From Nymphalis io (Eukaryota; Arthropoda; Insecta; Lepidoptera; Nymphalidae): a DNA stretch of 64,000 nt. Where the stretch lies: assembly GCF_905147045.1 (NCBI RefSeq), contig NC_065908.1:7006001-7070000 (forward strand), written 5' to 3'. Below are positions 36,652 to 48,640 of the stretch, one piece after another; position 1 is the first letter of the stretch, and each line of letters begins with the position of its first letter. The position numbers were made by a program, and so were the translations under genes. Below the pieces are notes generated by a model, which was not told the DNA's origin, searched no databases, and saw only the letters and a list, made by a program, of their open reading frames with translations.

Positions 36652-37489
36652 ACAGTTGGGTGAAGCCTCGGGTGTTAACTAGGGATTTTTATAGGTGATA
36701 ACAACCGTGATAAAAATGCTTCCTGAGGCCGTTAATAGAGATCATTAAGTTTGGTTTAAAATTATTTTTGGTTTTATATATTTTATACATGTAAAGTATT
36801 ACAGAGATTAATTGATGCGAACAGCCACTGGTTATTTGTATTTGTAAATTGGTTATTACTTTTATATTACGGCTTTCGTGATTTTCTGTTTAGTCATCAT
36901 TGTAAATACCTTTAGGCGTCAAGTAAGTCTTTTGTTCGAACTGTATAATTTTATTAGTAATCTTTCAAATAAATGGTTATTAGCTAGTCTATAATTTATT
37001 ATTTCGAAGGCGTCATAAGTCCTAATTAATTTACAACTTGTGATTTATGTAGAAAGTGATTGAAGGCAGGAAATGCAAAGTGCTCTAAATAGATTTTGTT
37101 ATCTTTTCGACGTGGGCGAGTGACGGGCTCCGACAATTCACTTACTGATGTTTCTATTGTAATCATTTATTTATGTGTGAGCAAATTATAGTTATATATA
37201 TATATTATGTTTAGTCTATTGGATTTATGTGAAATGTCTTCGTCCTTATGACGATTTTGATTTAAAAAGAATACTAAAGCTTTTCCGTTGTATTTCCATT
37301 TGAAAATATATATTTTCTAGTTTTAAAATGTACGTATGTCCAAATGTTAATTCATTTAAAGTCGCCTTTTTCTAAGGACTAAAATTTGTTTAGTGTTATT
37401 AAATAGTTTTGGAGCGTAAACTATAAATAATATTTTTAATAGAAATTTCTCTAATCCACGGAATCCTTTTTCTAAGCGATGAATGACAG

Positions 37490-37640
37490 CGATATCACAA
37501 AGGAAAATATGATTTTTTTCCACCGAGCGCCGTGATGCAAGAATAACAATGGTGGGTGTCCCCGGTCGGCGGGAAAAATGAAATATGGCTGCCGCAATAC
37601 CGGGTCCCTTAGCGCCGGTAACGCAGACAACAAAGCTATT
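37490..37640. other. GC-richer stretch, possible UBL3 first-exon region
   Basis: Contains ATGGCTGCCGCAATACCGGG at about 37586 followed by CGCCGGTAACG, a possible short coding start with a phase-0 donor. It does not encode the expected Ala-Asp-Lys (or Met) end, so it is only a weak candidate for the missing UBL3 exon. On the - strand the same stretch is an open frame without recognisable homology. Confidence 0.15.
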
Positions 37641-37962
37641 TTTAGTCGTTAAAATAACTACACGCAAGTACGAATTTTTTACTGAGCAATGAGAAAACTG
37701 GAATAAACGATGAAAAATATCACTTTATTTTAATGTTTTGGCGCCTTTATGTACTTATTCGTAGTTTTTTATATTTTTGTTATTTGTTTTGTCATACTTA
37801 ATATACATTGATAATATAATGTATTAAGTTTTATTTATATGTTAAATTCTGTTAGCATTCTTGCCACAATTCTACGCTGTCATGGTTTAAATATTATAAA
37901 ACTTATATTCATTTAAACTTTGTAAATTGAATGACATACAGTATTTAGAAGTCTTGATATAT

Positions 37963-38035
37963 GGCCCTGTGGCGCAACGGATAACGCGTCTGACTACGGA
38001 TCAGAAGATTCCAGGTTCGAATCCTGGCAGGGTCG
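37963..38035 (+). tRNA. tRNA-Arg (anticodon ACG)
   Basis: A 73-base intact cloverleaf: acceptor GGCCCTG pairs with CAGGGTC, the D arm is in GGCGCAACGGATAACGC, the anticodon stem TCTGA/TCAGA encloses CTACGGA (anticodon ACG), and the T arm CCAGG-TTCGAAT-CCTGG is perfect. G is the discriminator base. The internal A box (TGGCGCAACGG) and B box (GGTTCGAATCC) are canonical. A run of eight or more T begins about 10 bp downstream and would terminate Pol III. ACG is deaminated to ICG and reads CGU, CGC and CGA. Confidence 0.97.
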
Positions 38036-38046
38036 CAATTTAAATA

Positions 38047-38054
38047 TTTTTTTT
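38047..38054 (+). terminator. Oligo-T Pol III terminator of tRNA-Arg
   Basis: An uninterrupted T run starts about 12 bp after the mature 3' end of the tRNA-Arg gene. Four or more T are enough for RNA polymerase III termination. Confidence 0.8.
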
Positions 38055-38891
38055 GTGAAAAGTATTTTTTTAGTAAGAATAATTTTTATATCATGTAATT
38101 TATTTTTATTTGTTTTTATCGTAAAATAGTATAATTAATAACTGTAAATATTATATCTTGATTGAATTTAAGCCTACGCAAAATACTTTTAGTACATATA
38201 TATATTCTTATAAATACTAGAAATTAATTAATTTATAAATATAATATAGTCACATTTTTATTATTATTCTACCCGTATCTAGTGACGTAGCGAGAGGTTT
38301 ATCAAACAGGCTTACAGCGTTCGTAGCGAAGCTCTCAACAGACTCGATCCCGCTAAATCTGTAGGAATAGTAAATACCTTCGTTATTCCGATGCGCTTAC
38401 AACAATGTAAGCAGTGTTGGAATATATCTTATATGTGAAGATTTCTTACGTCTGATATGGTCCAGTGGATAGAGTCTGCGGATCGTTAGAAGGTCGCTAT
38501 TTAAAATTTAGAGAAACACCTATGTTTGTGTGTATATGTGTATTTCTTGTTCGGTGATTAAGGCTAGGTTGCCTTGATCACTTAATTCGTTTCAAACTCT
38601 AAAATTATAATTATTCACTAAGCTTTAATGGGACGATCATAAAGCAATACCAATTTGAAGTATTCGAACTACGCCGTAAATTATTTTATATATTGTGTAC
38701 GTAACATCTAAACGATTACTTGGATTGAATGGGAACATTAATAATGCGAATGTAAAATGAAAGATTGATATTCGTAGCTTCCTGTTATTATTTTGTTTTT
38801 AAGCTATTTATATATGACATATATGTCGAACATTATTTTTTGTTTTCTATCTTTTTCGATTTATCTGAAGTCTTAGCATTAAAAAAAAAAA
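38055..38891. other. No recognisable gene
   Basis: AT-rich spacer between tRNA-Arg and Rep-A; a weak tRNA-like TGGTCCAGTGGATAGAG at about 38458 looks like a degraded SINE head. Confidence 0.4.
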
Positions 38892-39194
38892 AGCCGAGAT
38901 GGCCCTGTGGTAAGAACGCGTGAATCTTAACCGATGATCGTGGGTTCAAACCCGGGCAAGCACCACCGAATTTTCATGTGCTTAATTTGTGATTATAATT
39001 CATCTCGTGCTTTACGGTGAAGGAAAAACATCGTGAGGAAATCTGCATGTGTCTAATTTCACTGAAATTCTGCCACATGTGAATTCTACCAACCCGCATT
39101 GGAGCAGCGTGGTGGAATAAGCTCCAAACCTTCTCCTCAAAAAGAGGAGAGGAGGCCTTTAACCCAGCAGTGGGACATTCACAGGCTGTTACGG
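38892..39194 (+). repeat. Rep-A: tRNA-derived SINE, full length
   Basis: AGCCGAGATGGCCCTGTGG head through CATTCACAGGCTGTTACGG tail, ending only 128 bp before UBL3 exon 39323-39431. An A12 run precedes the element. The nearest exon acceptor is not disturbed. Confidence 0.88.
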
Positions 39195-39322
39195 ATAGCA
39201 TTAAATATACACTTAGATAACGTACGCATTATATATCTTAGGAAAGGTCATGAGAATTAAAAATATATATGTTAAATACTATGTTGCTTCTATTTACTCA
39301 ATAATATAATTCTATGTTTCAG

Positions 39323-39431
39323 ATCAACCTGCGATTAATCCTCGTGTCTGGCAAAACAAAGGAGTTCGTGTTTAGCCCGGTCGACTCAGCCGGCGACATA
39401 GCAGTTCACGTTTACGACAACTGGCCTGAAG
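39323..39431 (+). CDS. Ubl3: UBL3 coding exon: N-terminal half of the ubiquitin fold
   Basis: The exon follows an acceptor (TTTCAG at 39317-39322) and ends at a GGTAAT donor. It encodes 36 residues plus one base, starting INLRLILVSGKTKEF and ending DNWPE. This block is nearly invariant among animal UBL3 proteins and forms the first beta hairpin and the start of the ubiquitin-fold helix. The preceding intron is phase 0, so the exon cannot hold the start codon: animal UBL3 has about 8-9 residues before INLRL. The reading frame continues for a while into the intron, so an ORF caller would extend it wrongly to about 39502. Identification is by recognition of the family sequence and is strong. Confidence 0.95.
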
Positions 39432-40204
39432 GTAATAGAAATTATAATGATACATTACGATTAGTACGGACCATCTCGCACCAAACCAAACAACGTGTCT
39501 AAAGCTTACCACATTACCGTCCAAATCTTGAAGAAGACTCAATCCCATACCATCATTAATGGACATGCTGCAAAAATAATTACAATATATGGTATTTGCC
39601 ATAATACTTGTGCTGATTGAAAGTACGCAGGAGTATATTGCACAAATTTGTCCGAAAATATTACCAATTTCTATTCACATATTCTCTTAACTCAGCGGGA
39701 CGCCATTCTGACACGAAGAAAGTTCAACAACCAAATATTTTGAGTCCGGGTTGATAATTTCTCTAGACGGAATTATCGATAACATTGTAGTAACCCGACT
39801 CGTTATAAGATTTATTTTTAGACCAGCTTGACAGACAATCAAAATTTCGTGGGTTTTTTTATTTACGGTCATATCATACGATATATCATAAGATATCAAT
39901 GCTGACTAAATTCTTAGAAATTGGATTTCTAAACCTTTTTTGATAATTAAGAAATTAAAAAACTAATTTGATTTGCCTTTAAGATTATCTCCGGCTATAG
40001 AGTAGCCGGTAATTATAATTGTAATTATTTTTTTACGCGCAAAAACAAAAACAATTAGTCGAACAATAATTGAACGCAATACAATCATGGATCATTTTTT
40101 TCCGAGATCGTTTAGATGTTTTATGCGAGAAATGCTAATTTTGCTACAAGGATACTCATAAGCTATTATCGAAATGGCTTGGAATATAAGCAACGTGCTC
40201 AATC

Positions 40205-40300
40205 GAGCATGGCTGCCATGACACAGTCATTGAAATGGCGCCCTTAGGTGACGTCACACAATGGAGTTTTTGCCGCGAAACGGTAATAGGGTGTCCAATG
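40205..40300. promoter_or_regulatory. CRE / E2F-like / CCAAT cluster in the large UBL3 intron
   Basis: In about 100 bp there is an inverted repeat CATGGCTGCCATG (40208-40220), a palindromic CRE TGACGTCA (40249-40256), a TTTTGCCGCGAAA E2F-like site (40268-40280) and CCAATGG (40295-40301). The stretch is repeat-free, more GC-rich than its surroundings and lies 0.8 kb downstream of a UBL3 exon. It resembles a compact enhancer or internal promoter. Inferred from motifs only. Confidence 0.3.
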
Positions 40301-41064
40301 GTGCGTTTTAATATTCCGTTTAAAAGAATGATTCTCAGAGCGCTAATGGCCCACAAAATAATTTATATCCTCGTCCATTATCAAAGGAGGCTATAATTCT
40401 TTTTTGAAAAATGTTTATGGGAAACCTTTAAATCTATGAGGAAATGAGCGAAATTAAAAAAATAGCATTGTTATGAAAAAAAAACGGACGATTAACAGAT
40501 ATCGTGCGCTACGAAATAATATTTATGAATTCTAAATTGTTTAAATATGATTAGAGTTTTATTTGAATGGTATGACGTAATAAATGCATCTTCTCGTAGT
40601 ACGCGTTAAATTTCATACATGTTTGTTTCTTGATTCTACATACTATACGTGTTGTTTATACATCTTCGTGAGCGAGGTGCATAAACACTTGACTTTCAGA
40701 AAACAAGGGACAATAGACGGCTCCTTGGAACGCCTTGAGCAATAGGTCGCTGGAAACTAGTGACATACTTTTTCATGTCGCTTTTATAATGAAAGTGTAG
40801 GTTATAAAAGCGACTCTGTTGCGCTAATTAACGCTTTTAACTTAAATTGTCATGTTTGAATGTGACTTGTAAGCCTATAATAGGTGAATTACCTTTTGAC
40901 TCTCTTAAGAAATAAAGTATGGTAGAATTAAATATTGAAGATTACTTATCGTGATAAAAGCTTTTTATCGAAATATACCTCGGTACATAGGTATTATCGT
41001 ACATGAAATATAAAAATATAGTACATAAATGCTATATAATAACTGCTCTATTATATATATATTT

Positions 41065-41237
41065 TTTTTATAGAATAGTAAGGCGGACGAGCATATGGGC
41101 CACCTGATGGTAAGTGGTCACCAACGCTCTTAGACATTGGCATTGTAAGAAATGTCAACCATCGCTTATAGCCAATGCGCCACCAACCTTGGGAACTAAG
41201 ATTTTATGTCCCTTGTGCCTGTAATTACACTGGCTCA
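41065..41237 (-). repeat. Rep-B: 5'-truncated copy
   Basis: The + strand runs from T8ATAGAATAGTAAGGCGG to AATTACACTGGCTCATTT, the usual 5' truncation of a retroposon. Confidence 0.8.
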
Positions 41238-41589
41238 TTTAATATATTTAATACATGTAATCACGTGAACCATAACTGGTTCAGTTAAAACAAAACCAAA
41301 CGATATCAATATTTCAACTACGTATATTAAAAAATGAATTATAAATAAAAAAAATATAATTAATATTTGTTTTAAATAATAGAATGAACAAAAACATGTT
41401 TATTCCGTTTGCTTTAATTGTCTTTGTTCCATTTTATTTTATTATTTAAATTGACACCTTATTTGTCTTTGTATATTTAAATTATAATGTTAGTTTATTC
41501 AGAAACGTCGATCTTTCGCTCGATCACGGACTCAATCCGATTCGATCCGTTTGGTTCTCGAGTGTTTAATTTATGTTAATCACTGTATC

Positions 41590-41752
41590 TTGCTTATCAA
41601 TGAAGGAAAATATCGTGATGAAATCTACAGATGTGAGGGATGAAATTCTGTCTGTGTTTATCCATTTACTCGAAAACACTAAACAGAATAATTTAATAAG
41701 CTTCAAAAACTTCGTTAAAATGAGAGAAGGTTTTTGTCAACCAGTGGGACTT
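41590..41752 (+). repeat. Rep-A: very old body/tail fragment
   Basis: GAAGGAAAATATCGTGATGAA, GAAATTCTG, AATAAGCTTCAAAAAC and CCAGTGGGAC occur in Rep-A body order. This explains an otherwise attractive 81-codon open frame at 41573-41818. Confidence 0.45.
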
Positions 41753-43102
41753 TATTTACGAGCTATTACTTTACTTATCTGTACATATCGTTTTATATAT
41801 CCGTGTATAACACAATAAATAATTTATATGTATATAAAATTTGACGATTTATCAAATAGTAAAAGTTTCAATGCAATATATAAATGACTAAGGATGTTTT
41901 ATTATTCATAGAACACACCAATCTTTTTTATCAAATGTGACATTAATAATCTTTATTATATTAATAAATAATAATTTTTTAAAACGTTATCAACTAGGTA
42001 AACTGTATTAGCATTAAACCCACTTATAAAATGAAATGTAGTCACAGTCAGATAAATTAAAAAGGCTAGTGGGACGGATGCGAGGGACGAGATCCTTTCA
42101 ATGTTTGAATAGTCCAATGGAATCCATGTCTCTTAGTAGTCGAACTTAAAGTCTCGAAGACCGATTTAAATTTATTGGATTTGTTTAACAATAGGGCGTA
42201 ACGTTTTTTAGCTTTTTCATCGCAGATATATTAAATATATATAAATATTCCGTAGTTACTTATGTTATTAGCGCTTCGCGGCTATATTATACATTGTTAT
42301 TAAAATACAGATTGTTCTTTTTAAGCCCTGATGCAAAAAGAGGCGTATTATAAGTTTAACGTATGTATCTGTGTGGTTTTTGCTTTTTGAAAGAGGATTT
42401 GATCGAGATTGTTCATAGCTGTGATTACTGCTCCAGTTGAACATCATTAGCTCTTTTCTAATTGTTGAAGGTATGTGAGTGAGCACTCCTACTTGTCTTA
42501 TCGATTCAAAATTTATTATCCTATGACTTCAATGATATAACAATAACAAGCTAACCTAAAAAAAAAATTAATTTTGTATAATATTTACTCTGTAGAGTAA
42601 TGAAAATATGATGTTCTTAAATTCGATCAATATCACCCTTTAAGTATAAATAAAATGCCTTTTTCTTTAAAAAGAGACCTTAATATATTTGTTGGCAAGA
42701 GTTTCTAAGATGTCGTTGGGAATTCTCCGGAACTATTGCATCATCAGGACAGAACGCTTCCGCATTATTCCATAAAAGTAATCAATTCTCGCTTCAGTGA
42801 ATAAAAGCGATGTGCTGCAGTGTCGAACAAACCTATCACATCAGCATTCCAACGTTATTATTACCATTAGTTTATATATTCCAATGGCACCATGTGTAAA
42901 GATAAACAAACCTTACATTTATATACAATTTCCTATATTATGCACAATTAATAGTTCGTAACTAAAATATCTTTATTTATATTACTAAACTATTTCACTC
43001 ACTACATATATCCACTTTAATTTTACTTCCAAAGTTCTGATAGCAACTTCATTCTAAAGCGGCATTCAAAAAGTTATTTTTCTCGATTCAGTAATGAATG
43101 TC
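41753..43102. other. Intron sequence, nothing recognised
   Basis: Part of the large UBL3 intron; AT-rich. Confidence 0.5.
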
Positions 43103-43362
43103 TGCCGAGATGGCTCAGTGGTTAGAAAGCGTGAATCGTAACCGATGGTCGCGGGTTCAAACCCAGGCAAGCATTACTGAATTTTCATTTGCTTAATCTA
43201 TGTTTATAATTCATTTCGTGCTTGGTGGTGAAGAAAAAAACCGTGAGGATTTCACTGAAATGTTATCACATGTGTCCACCAACCCGCATTGGAGCAGCGT
43301 GATGGAATAAGCTGCAAAACTCCTCCAAAAAAAGGGAGGTGGTCTTAGCCCAGCAGTGGGTC
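43103..43362 (+). repeat. Rep-A: moderately diverged copy
   Basis: GCCGAGATGGCTCAGTGGTT head, CAAACCCAGGCAAGCATTAC, a short internal deletion around ATTTCACTGAAATG, and CAGCAGTGGGTCAG tail. Confidence 0.8.
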
Positions 43363-44377
43363 AGTAATTAATGTCAAAGACCTCGACCAATAATGACGTG
43401 TCAATTCAAGGTTCATACTTGAGGTTCAAGGTTTATATTGATTATTTATCCTTACCGCGCCTGCAATTGGAATCGACTATGTAGGAAGAGATGTAGTTAG
43501 TCGCGTCCTTCTGTATCTTGTGCTCATGTTTTGTTACTTACGACCTACTTTGCTAATGTATGCACATCTGTTCTTTAAAACTCATTAATTATCTGGAACT
43601 ATGTACTATCTTCATACAGATGGAATTTTTTTTTTAAACCAATTCTCTAAAATTTTATTAGATAGTCAACATATAAGATACAGTCAGTTGATCGTCTATC
43701 TATCTATATAAATAAAAAATAATGGTTTAGCTCTAAGCGTTCCTAAATCCTTGATTAAATTGTGATAAAAATTTGATGGGTTTCACTGCGGATGTCTACA
43801 AGGAATCCTGACCATGATTATGTTAGAAGGCCTTCAACATAAAAAGCTTCTACATAAACGTTTCACGTAGACCCCTATTTTACCAGTGCGAAACCGGAAC
43901 GGTTAGCTAGTAAATAATAATAATGTACCTAATATAAAAAACACTAACCGCATTTAATATCAAAACATCGTTAATGAATTAAGAACAAAACCTTTTCCAA
44001 AGCATTAAGGAACATCGTGATACAAAGCCCCAGTAGAGTGTTTGCATTAGCCAATCCCAACAATCCCCTTAAAGTGGCACTCGATTGCATCCTGCCTCCT
44101 AATGAGAGCACTGCGACCCTTCACGGTACTTACAGTATCCCTTGACTCTAATGCGGGCGGATACGTGTCTCCCTGTATCCTATTGTCGGGCTATTCTCTT
44201 ATCCACAAAAATCGTTTTTTTTTTCTTTGGTTTGGAAAACCTAATCTTATCGGTGGCGTCTTTCTATATATTTACTGTATAAACCAAACGGTCTTTGTAA
44301 GTCTTTAATTGTATAAAATATAAAACGAATTATACAGCTATAATTCAATTGTACTTGTTTTTGTTTATACTGTACTA
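43363..44377. other. Intron sequence with degraded DNA-element text
   Basis: GCGAAACCGGAACGGTTAGC at about 43892 resembles the 3' side of degraded DNA elements. The rest is unassigned. Confidence 0.35.
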
Positions 44378-44665
44378 GCTACCCGTATCCGGCTTCGCAC
44401 GGGTGGAATAAGCGTCCACATAAAATGTTTATATCGTTATACATATAACTCTATTAGCTTTACGCGGTACCCGCCAGTTAGGTACACACTCATTCAACTT
44501 GATTTTTTCCATCTTTAACTGCAATCATCGTCATATTTCAACCAATTTCATCAATCACTGGATCTATCGGTGAAAACCATATGAAAATTCGTTCTTTGGC
44601 TTTTGAGTCTATCGCGTTCACACAGACAGATGCGACTTTGCTTTATAATACGTAGAGAAGTAAAT
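44378..44665. repeat. Old DNA-element fragment
   Basis: CTACCCGTATCCGGCTTCGCA at the start, ATATTTCAACCAATTTCATC and CACACAGACAGATGCGACTTT further on. These are stock motifs of degraded lepidopteran DNA transposons. The family is not assigned. Confidence 0.4.
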
Positions 44666-45654
44666 CCGATCAATCGAAATGAACTATAATCTATTTAGAG
44701 CATGGTTAATCTGTACACGTGTAATCCTTATAATTATTATATAATATAGTTAATGCAAAAAGTAAGGACGCAAACAACGCTCTGTCCTTTTTTCACGAAG
44801 CAACAGAACAATGGATCGTGGTTTTTGACAGGTTTAGTTTATAGGACGGAGAGTGGAAAATGCACGGGTCGAAGCCGTGGGTGACCTCTAATAATCACGT
44901 AACATGTCGGTTCAAAAGTGATGCCAATATTGATATTATTTTTGAGATTGATATTATTGATTCAATAGTGATAAGTGAATTATAATAATATTTTAATTAA
45001 ATTACAATTTATACTTTGAGAAAAATACGTTTACATAAAAAAATTATTATACATTTCATTTCGCATTACTTAAATATACGAGGAGTAATATTAAATTTTT
45101 ACCTGAACATGCCCCAAACATTTACGAACGCTGCCTTAACGATGAGAGATATATGATTGACTTCTAGAGAAATGTTGTAGAGCTTAATAATGCCTAAAAA
45201 AAGTCAGCGACAGAATACGTCTAACTTTTATATTTAAGTAACAAAAGTAGTTTTTTATATTTAAAAAATAATTTAAATCGTTAGGTCAAGTTTATTGGTC
45301 ATATTATCAACAATTATGAATTCTTATCAAAATAAGTAAACTTATCGCCTCAAGTGTTTAAAACAAAATACTTCTGCATATAATTTGGACCAATGGTTAA
45401 AGAGATAATACGACATAGGTATGGAAAAGCCACCGTTTTGTATTCTATTGAGTGATATTTCTATTAGACGGTTTTTTTCATATACAACACGTGAATTTAT
45501 TTAGAAATAAATTGCTTTATTACCAAGGAAATTTTATTAATATAAAATTGTTTTTTACAGTTTGATTTTTAGTTGCTTAGTTTATGAGATAATTTAAAAT
45601 ATCAAATACGTGACACAACCTTATTAATGTTCAGCCAATCGGTCATAAGTAAAA

Positions 45655-45705
45655 ATGTTTACCGACCAACGAAGTGGGCACGGGTCAGCTAGTTTATTAT
45701 ATTTT
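45655..45705 (+). mobile_element. Helitron-like 3' terminus
   Basis: ACGAAGTGGGCACGGGTCAGC followed by TAGTTTATT; lepidopteran Helitron 3' ends have a hairpin and CTAGT. No 5' end could be placed. Confidence 0.35.
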
Positions 45706-46145
45706 CTTGAGTTTATTTAAAATAGTGCAGTCAAAGTCGAATTTAAATCGATAACCTTAAGACAATTAACGGATACAATTCTGTTTGGATTGAAACAAAA
45801 GAAACGAATAATTATACGTAAGTAGTGTAATTAAATATATGTAATTAAATATTTTTGATAAATTTGTGTTCTTTCTTTAAAGTAATGCAAATCAATATTA
45901 GAAACCAAATTAGACGCGCTTTATCCGCAAATTTACAGTCAATCCAATCTCGGTACAAACGCTCGTAAATGCAATCTCAAAGTAATAAAGAACATCTTAA
46001 ATGGACTTAAGTTACTAAAGAAAAAAAATACTATGACGAACATTGCAAATACAAATTCAAAACTATTAGTGAACTTACATATTTTTAAAGAAAAATCTAA
46101 CTGAAGTTTTTATGGAAGAATCCTAATAATCAAATCATATTGTGT

Positions 46146-46438
46146 TCACTGGTAGTAGGGCTTTTTGCAAGCTTGTTTGGGTAGGTATCGCCCACTCATC
46201 AGATATTCTACCGCAAAACAGCAGTACTTGGTATTGTTGTGTTCCGGTTTGAAGAGTGAGTGAGCCAGTGTAATTACAGGCACATGGGATATAACATCTT
46301 AGTTCCCAAGGTTGGTGGCGCATTGGCGATGTAAGCGATCTTGAACATTTCTTACAATGCCAATGTATATGGATGTTGGTGACCACTTACCATCAGATGG
46401 CCCATTTGCTTGTCCGCCTACCTATTCTATAAAAAAAA
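46146..46438 (+). repeat. Rep-B: full-length copy next to Rep-G
   Basis: Starts CACTGGTAGTAGGGCTTTTT and ends CCTATTCTAT plus A8. It sits directly against the 5' side of a Rep-G element. Confidence 0.85.
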
Positions 46439-46641
46439 GAACGCGATAAAATCAAAAACTACAGAACGGACCTTTCATACAGTTTGACCAATGGACATAA
46501 CGATTCAAAAGGAAGGTTAAATTGATAATTCATTAACATTTTGTGTAAATTGGCTGAAACATGAAGATGTTTGTTAAAGATGTCGGAAAAAATAATGCCG
46601 ACTGCTAGCTTTACTGGCGTGCGCCGCGTAAGCCAATAGAG

Positions 46642-46718
<77 letters not shown>

Positions 46719-46790
46719 GAATAAACATTTATAGACCCTTATTCAACCATATTCAACTCGTGCGAAGCCGGAACTAGTAACTAGTAAAAG
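46439..46790 (+). mobile_element. Rep-G: Helitron-like non-autonomous element with (TA)n
   Basis: GAACGCGATAAAATCAAAAAC, TGTAAATTGGCTGAAAC, ATAATGCCGACTGCTAGCTT and a long (TA)n run, ending GCGAAGCCGGAACTAGTAAC. The CTAGT end is Helitron-like. A second copy is at 53139-53715. The assignment to Helitrons rests on the end only. Confidence 0.45.
46643..46713. repeat. (TA)35 microsatellite
   Basis: A pure TA dinucleotide run of about 71 bp in Rep-G. It is absent in the sister copy, so it grew after insertion. Confidence 0.95.
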
Positions 46791-47267
46791 TATAAAAATA
46801 ATATTAATACGAATACAAAACACATAACATTACACTCATTAGAACATTATATAAATGGTAAAAAACTTATTTTTAGTTAATTTACATGCGTTAATGTATA
46901 ATTTTAGTGTGTATGTTGATCGTATAATTTTATTTTAGGAAAACAGTATTAGAATAACTATATCGTGTAGGAAGATAATGAATACAGCGTTAATATTGTT
47001 TGTATTTCCAGCCGGTTCGATTGGAAGCCGATATTCAGCTAAATATATTTTGGACTTGATCAACATTATTTTATTACACATTAATGGTCATATTCGGAAG
47101 CGCTCGTTGCTATTATTATTAACACTAAATCTGTTACCATTATTCAAAACGCAGTCTAAAATTGTTTTAAATTAAAATTGGAATAATGTGTCTTCCTGAC
47201 TGTATTTCAGAAAAGGACAATCTCAAGGCTAACTACATGGAGATGTTATAGTACACAAATGTGTTAC

Positions 47268-47345
47268 AAACACATTCCGCTACTCTCATTATACTACACG
47301 CCCGGAGACAGATCAGACGCATACGCATTACGCAACTTTCTTTTC
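47268..47345 (-). repeat. Rep-D-like fragment
   Basis: TTCCGCTACTCTCATTATAC and CCCGGAGACAGATCAGACGC resemble a reverse Rep-D body segment. Very short. Confidence 0.3.
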
Positions 47346-47509
47346 AACATACAAAACCCAATACTTTTGGATCTGAGAAATATTAAATCGTTTTTTTTAA
47401 AACATATTAAAAAAATAACATTTAATATGTACACCTAAATTTGGCGCTGGAATGAAAAAGTGTTTTCGTTGTTGACGTGACTGTTCGACCTAGCAGCACT
47501 TACCTTTTT

Positions 47510-47708
47510 TTTAATGCTGGAAAAACGCGTTACACTTGTCCCCCACGGGAAAAGTGGGGGAAGAGTATGTGGGACTCGCCGATGTCCAAGGCGCCGAGAG
47601 CACCCCGAACATCGGAATACCCACTAAAAACCATCGGTACTTTTTCCGTCTTAACGAGGAGCGCCACGGGGTCGCTTGCGCTCGTATGCTACCGTGTAGC
47701 AACAGTTA
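47510..47708 (-). repeat. Rep-E: reverse copy
   Basis: The + strand runs from TTAATGCTGGAAAAACGCG to GCTACCGTGTAGCAACAG. The three-way comparison shows many changes at CpG sites. Several overlapping short frames here are shadows of the GC-rich sequence. Confidence 0.75.
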
Positions 47709-47809
47709 CCTAGGTCGGAGTAAAATACAAAATATTTAATATAGGGCCTTATAAGCACTTCATATCCGAATTTAAATAAGATTTATAGATATGTAATTTA
47801 TGCCTGCGC

Positions 47810-47962
47810 TCGCGTATGCAAAGGGAGGTACTACGTACACTGTGTCCATTTCTATACCCCTGACAACGTATATGCAAAATTTCCTTATGATATGATAAGA
47901 TACGTGAAAACGTAACAAACAATCAAAAAAAAAACAAATTCACATTCGCTTGTACTGATATA
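47810..47962 (+). repeat. Rep-F copy
   Basis: CCCCTGACAACGTATATGCA, AAATTTCCTTATGAT, GTGAAAACGTAACAAAC and CACATTCGCTTGTACTG. Confidence 0.5.
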
Positions 47963-48204
47963 AAAGCATAACTAAACCAATCGTCCTTTGTTCTTTGATT
48001 TGTAATTTCGCGTGTAGGCACTTGTCGTCGACCAAGCGTCTCTCCCGCTTTGCTAATTTTGTCTCTCGAAGACGAATACGCTGCTCTGAATCAGGAATGC
48101 TCTGATTGTAATAAAACGATTATCTTTGACTTCATGGGTCTTACATTGTTTACGTGTTCATTATTTATATAATAATACTAACAAAAGTTGATATAAAAGT
48201 ATAT

Positions 48205-48330
48205 ATACAGGCGCACTGGCGATGTAAGGAATAGTTAATATTTCTTACGACAATGTCTTGGCTTGGCTATACCGCTTAACATCACGTCCATTAGTCCATC
48301 TGCCTATTTAAAAAGCAAAAAAAAACGGTC
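48205..48330 (+). repeat. Rep-B: diverged 3' part
   Basis: GCGCACTGGCGATGTAAGG, TTCTTACGACAATGTC, CCGCTTAACATCACG and CTGCCTATTTA plus A-rich tail match the Rep-B 3' half in order. Confidence 0.5.
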
Positions 48331-48459
48331 TTTGTTTTTATAACTATAGTGCTTCATATAAAGAAAGACATAAATAAATATTACACACAGTAACATAAAA
48401 CTTTATAGTAGTCGTATTTTTCCTGACACGTTTGTCATAAATCATTATGATAAAGTAGC

Positions 48460-48640
48460 AGTAGGGCATCGTACATACAGGTCTGACTAAGTACCGCCCA
48501 CACATCAGATGCTCAACATCTAAGCATCAATACTTTGTATTGCCGTGTGTTCGGTTTGAAGGGTGAGCCGAAGTAATTACAGGCGCATGAAACGTAGTGC
48601 TATGCGAACCCTGCAGTGAGAACTCAAGATATACATATTG
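48460..48640 (+). repeat. Rep-B: diverged 5' part
   Basis: AGTAGGGCATCGTACATACAG, ACCGCCCACACATCAGATG and GTGTTCGGTTTGAAGGGTG match the Rep-B 5' half. The end (CTATGCGAACCCTGCAGTGA) recurs near 50413, so a further repeat is fused here. Confidence 0.5.

Larger units (their letters stand above)
33596..37489. other. Long AT-rich stretch without genes
   Basis: Nearly 4 kb with very few repeats, including an extremely AT-rich part at 35340-35620. Short frames at 34607-34855 and 36205-36698 look random. Confidence 0.5.

Noticed and set aside
37356..37667. 103-codon - frame as a gene
   Set aside because: No recognised family and no splice or conservation support.
41573..41818. 81-codon frame as a small gene
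   Set aside because: Most of it overlaps a very old Rep-A body and tail.
46135..46386. Reading frames of 60-110 codons through Rep-B (also at 11703, 30292, 49384, 62070)
   Set aside because: The same peptide text recurs at each Rep-B copy, which is a non-coding retroposon.
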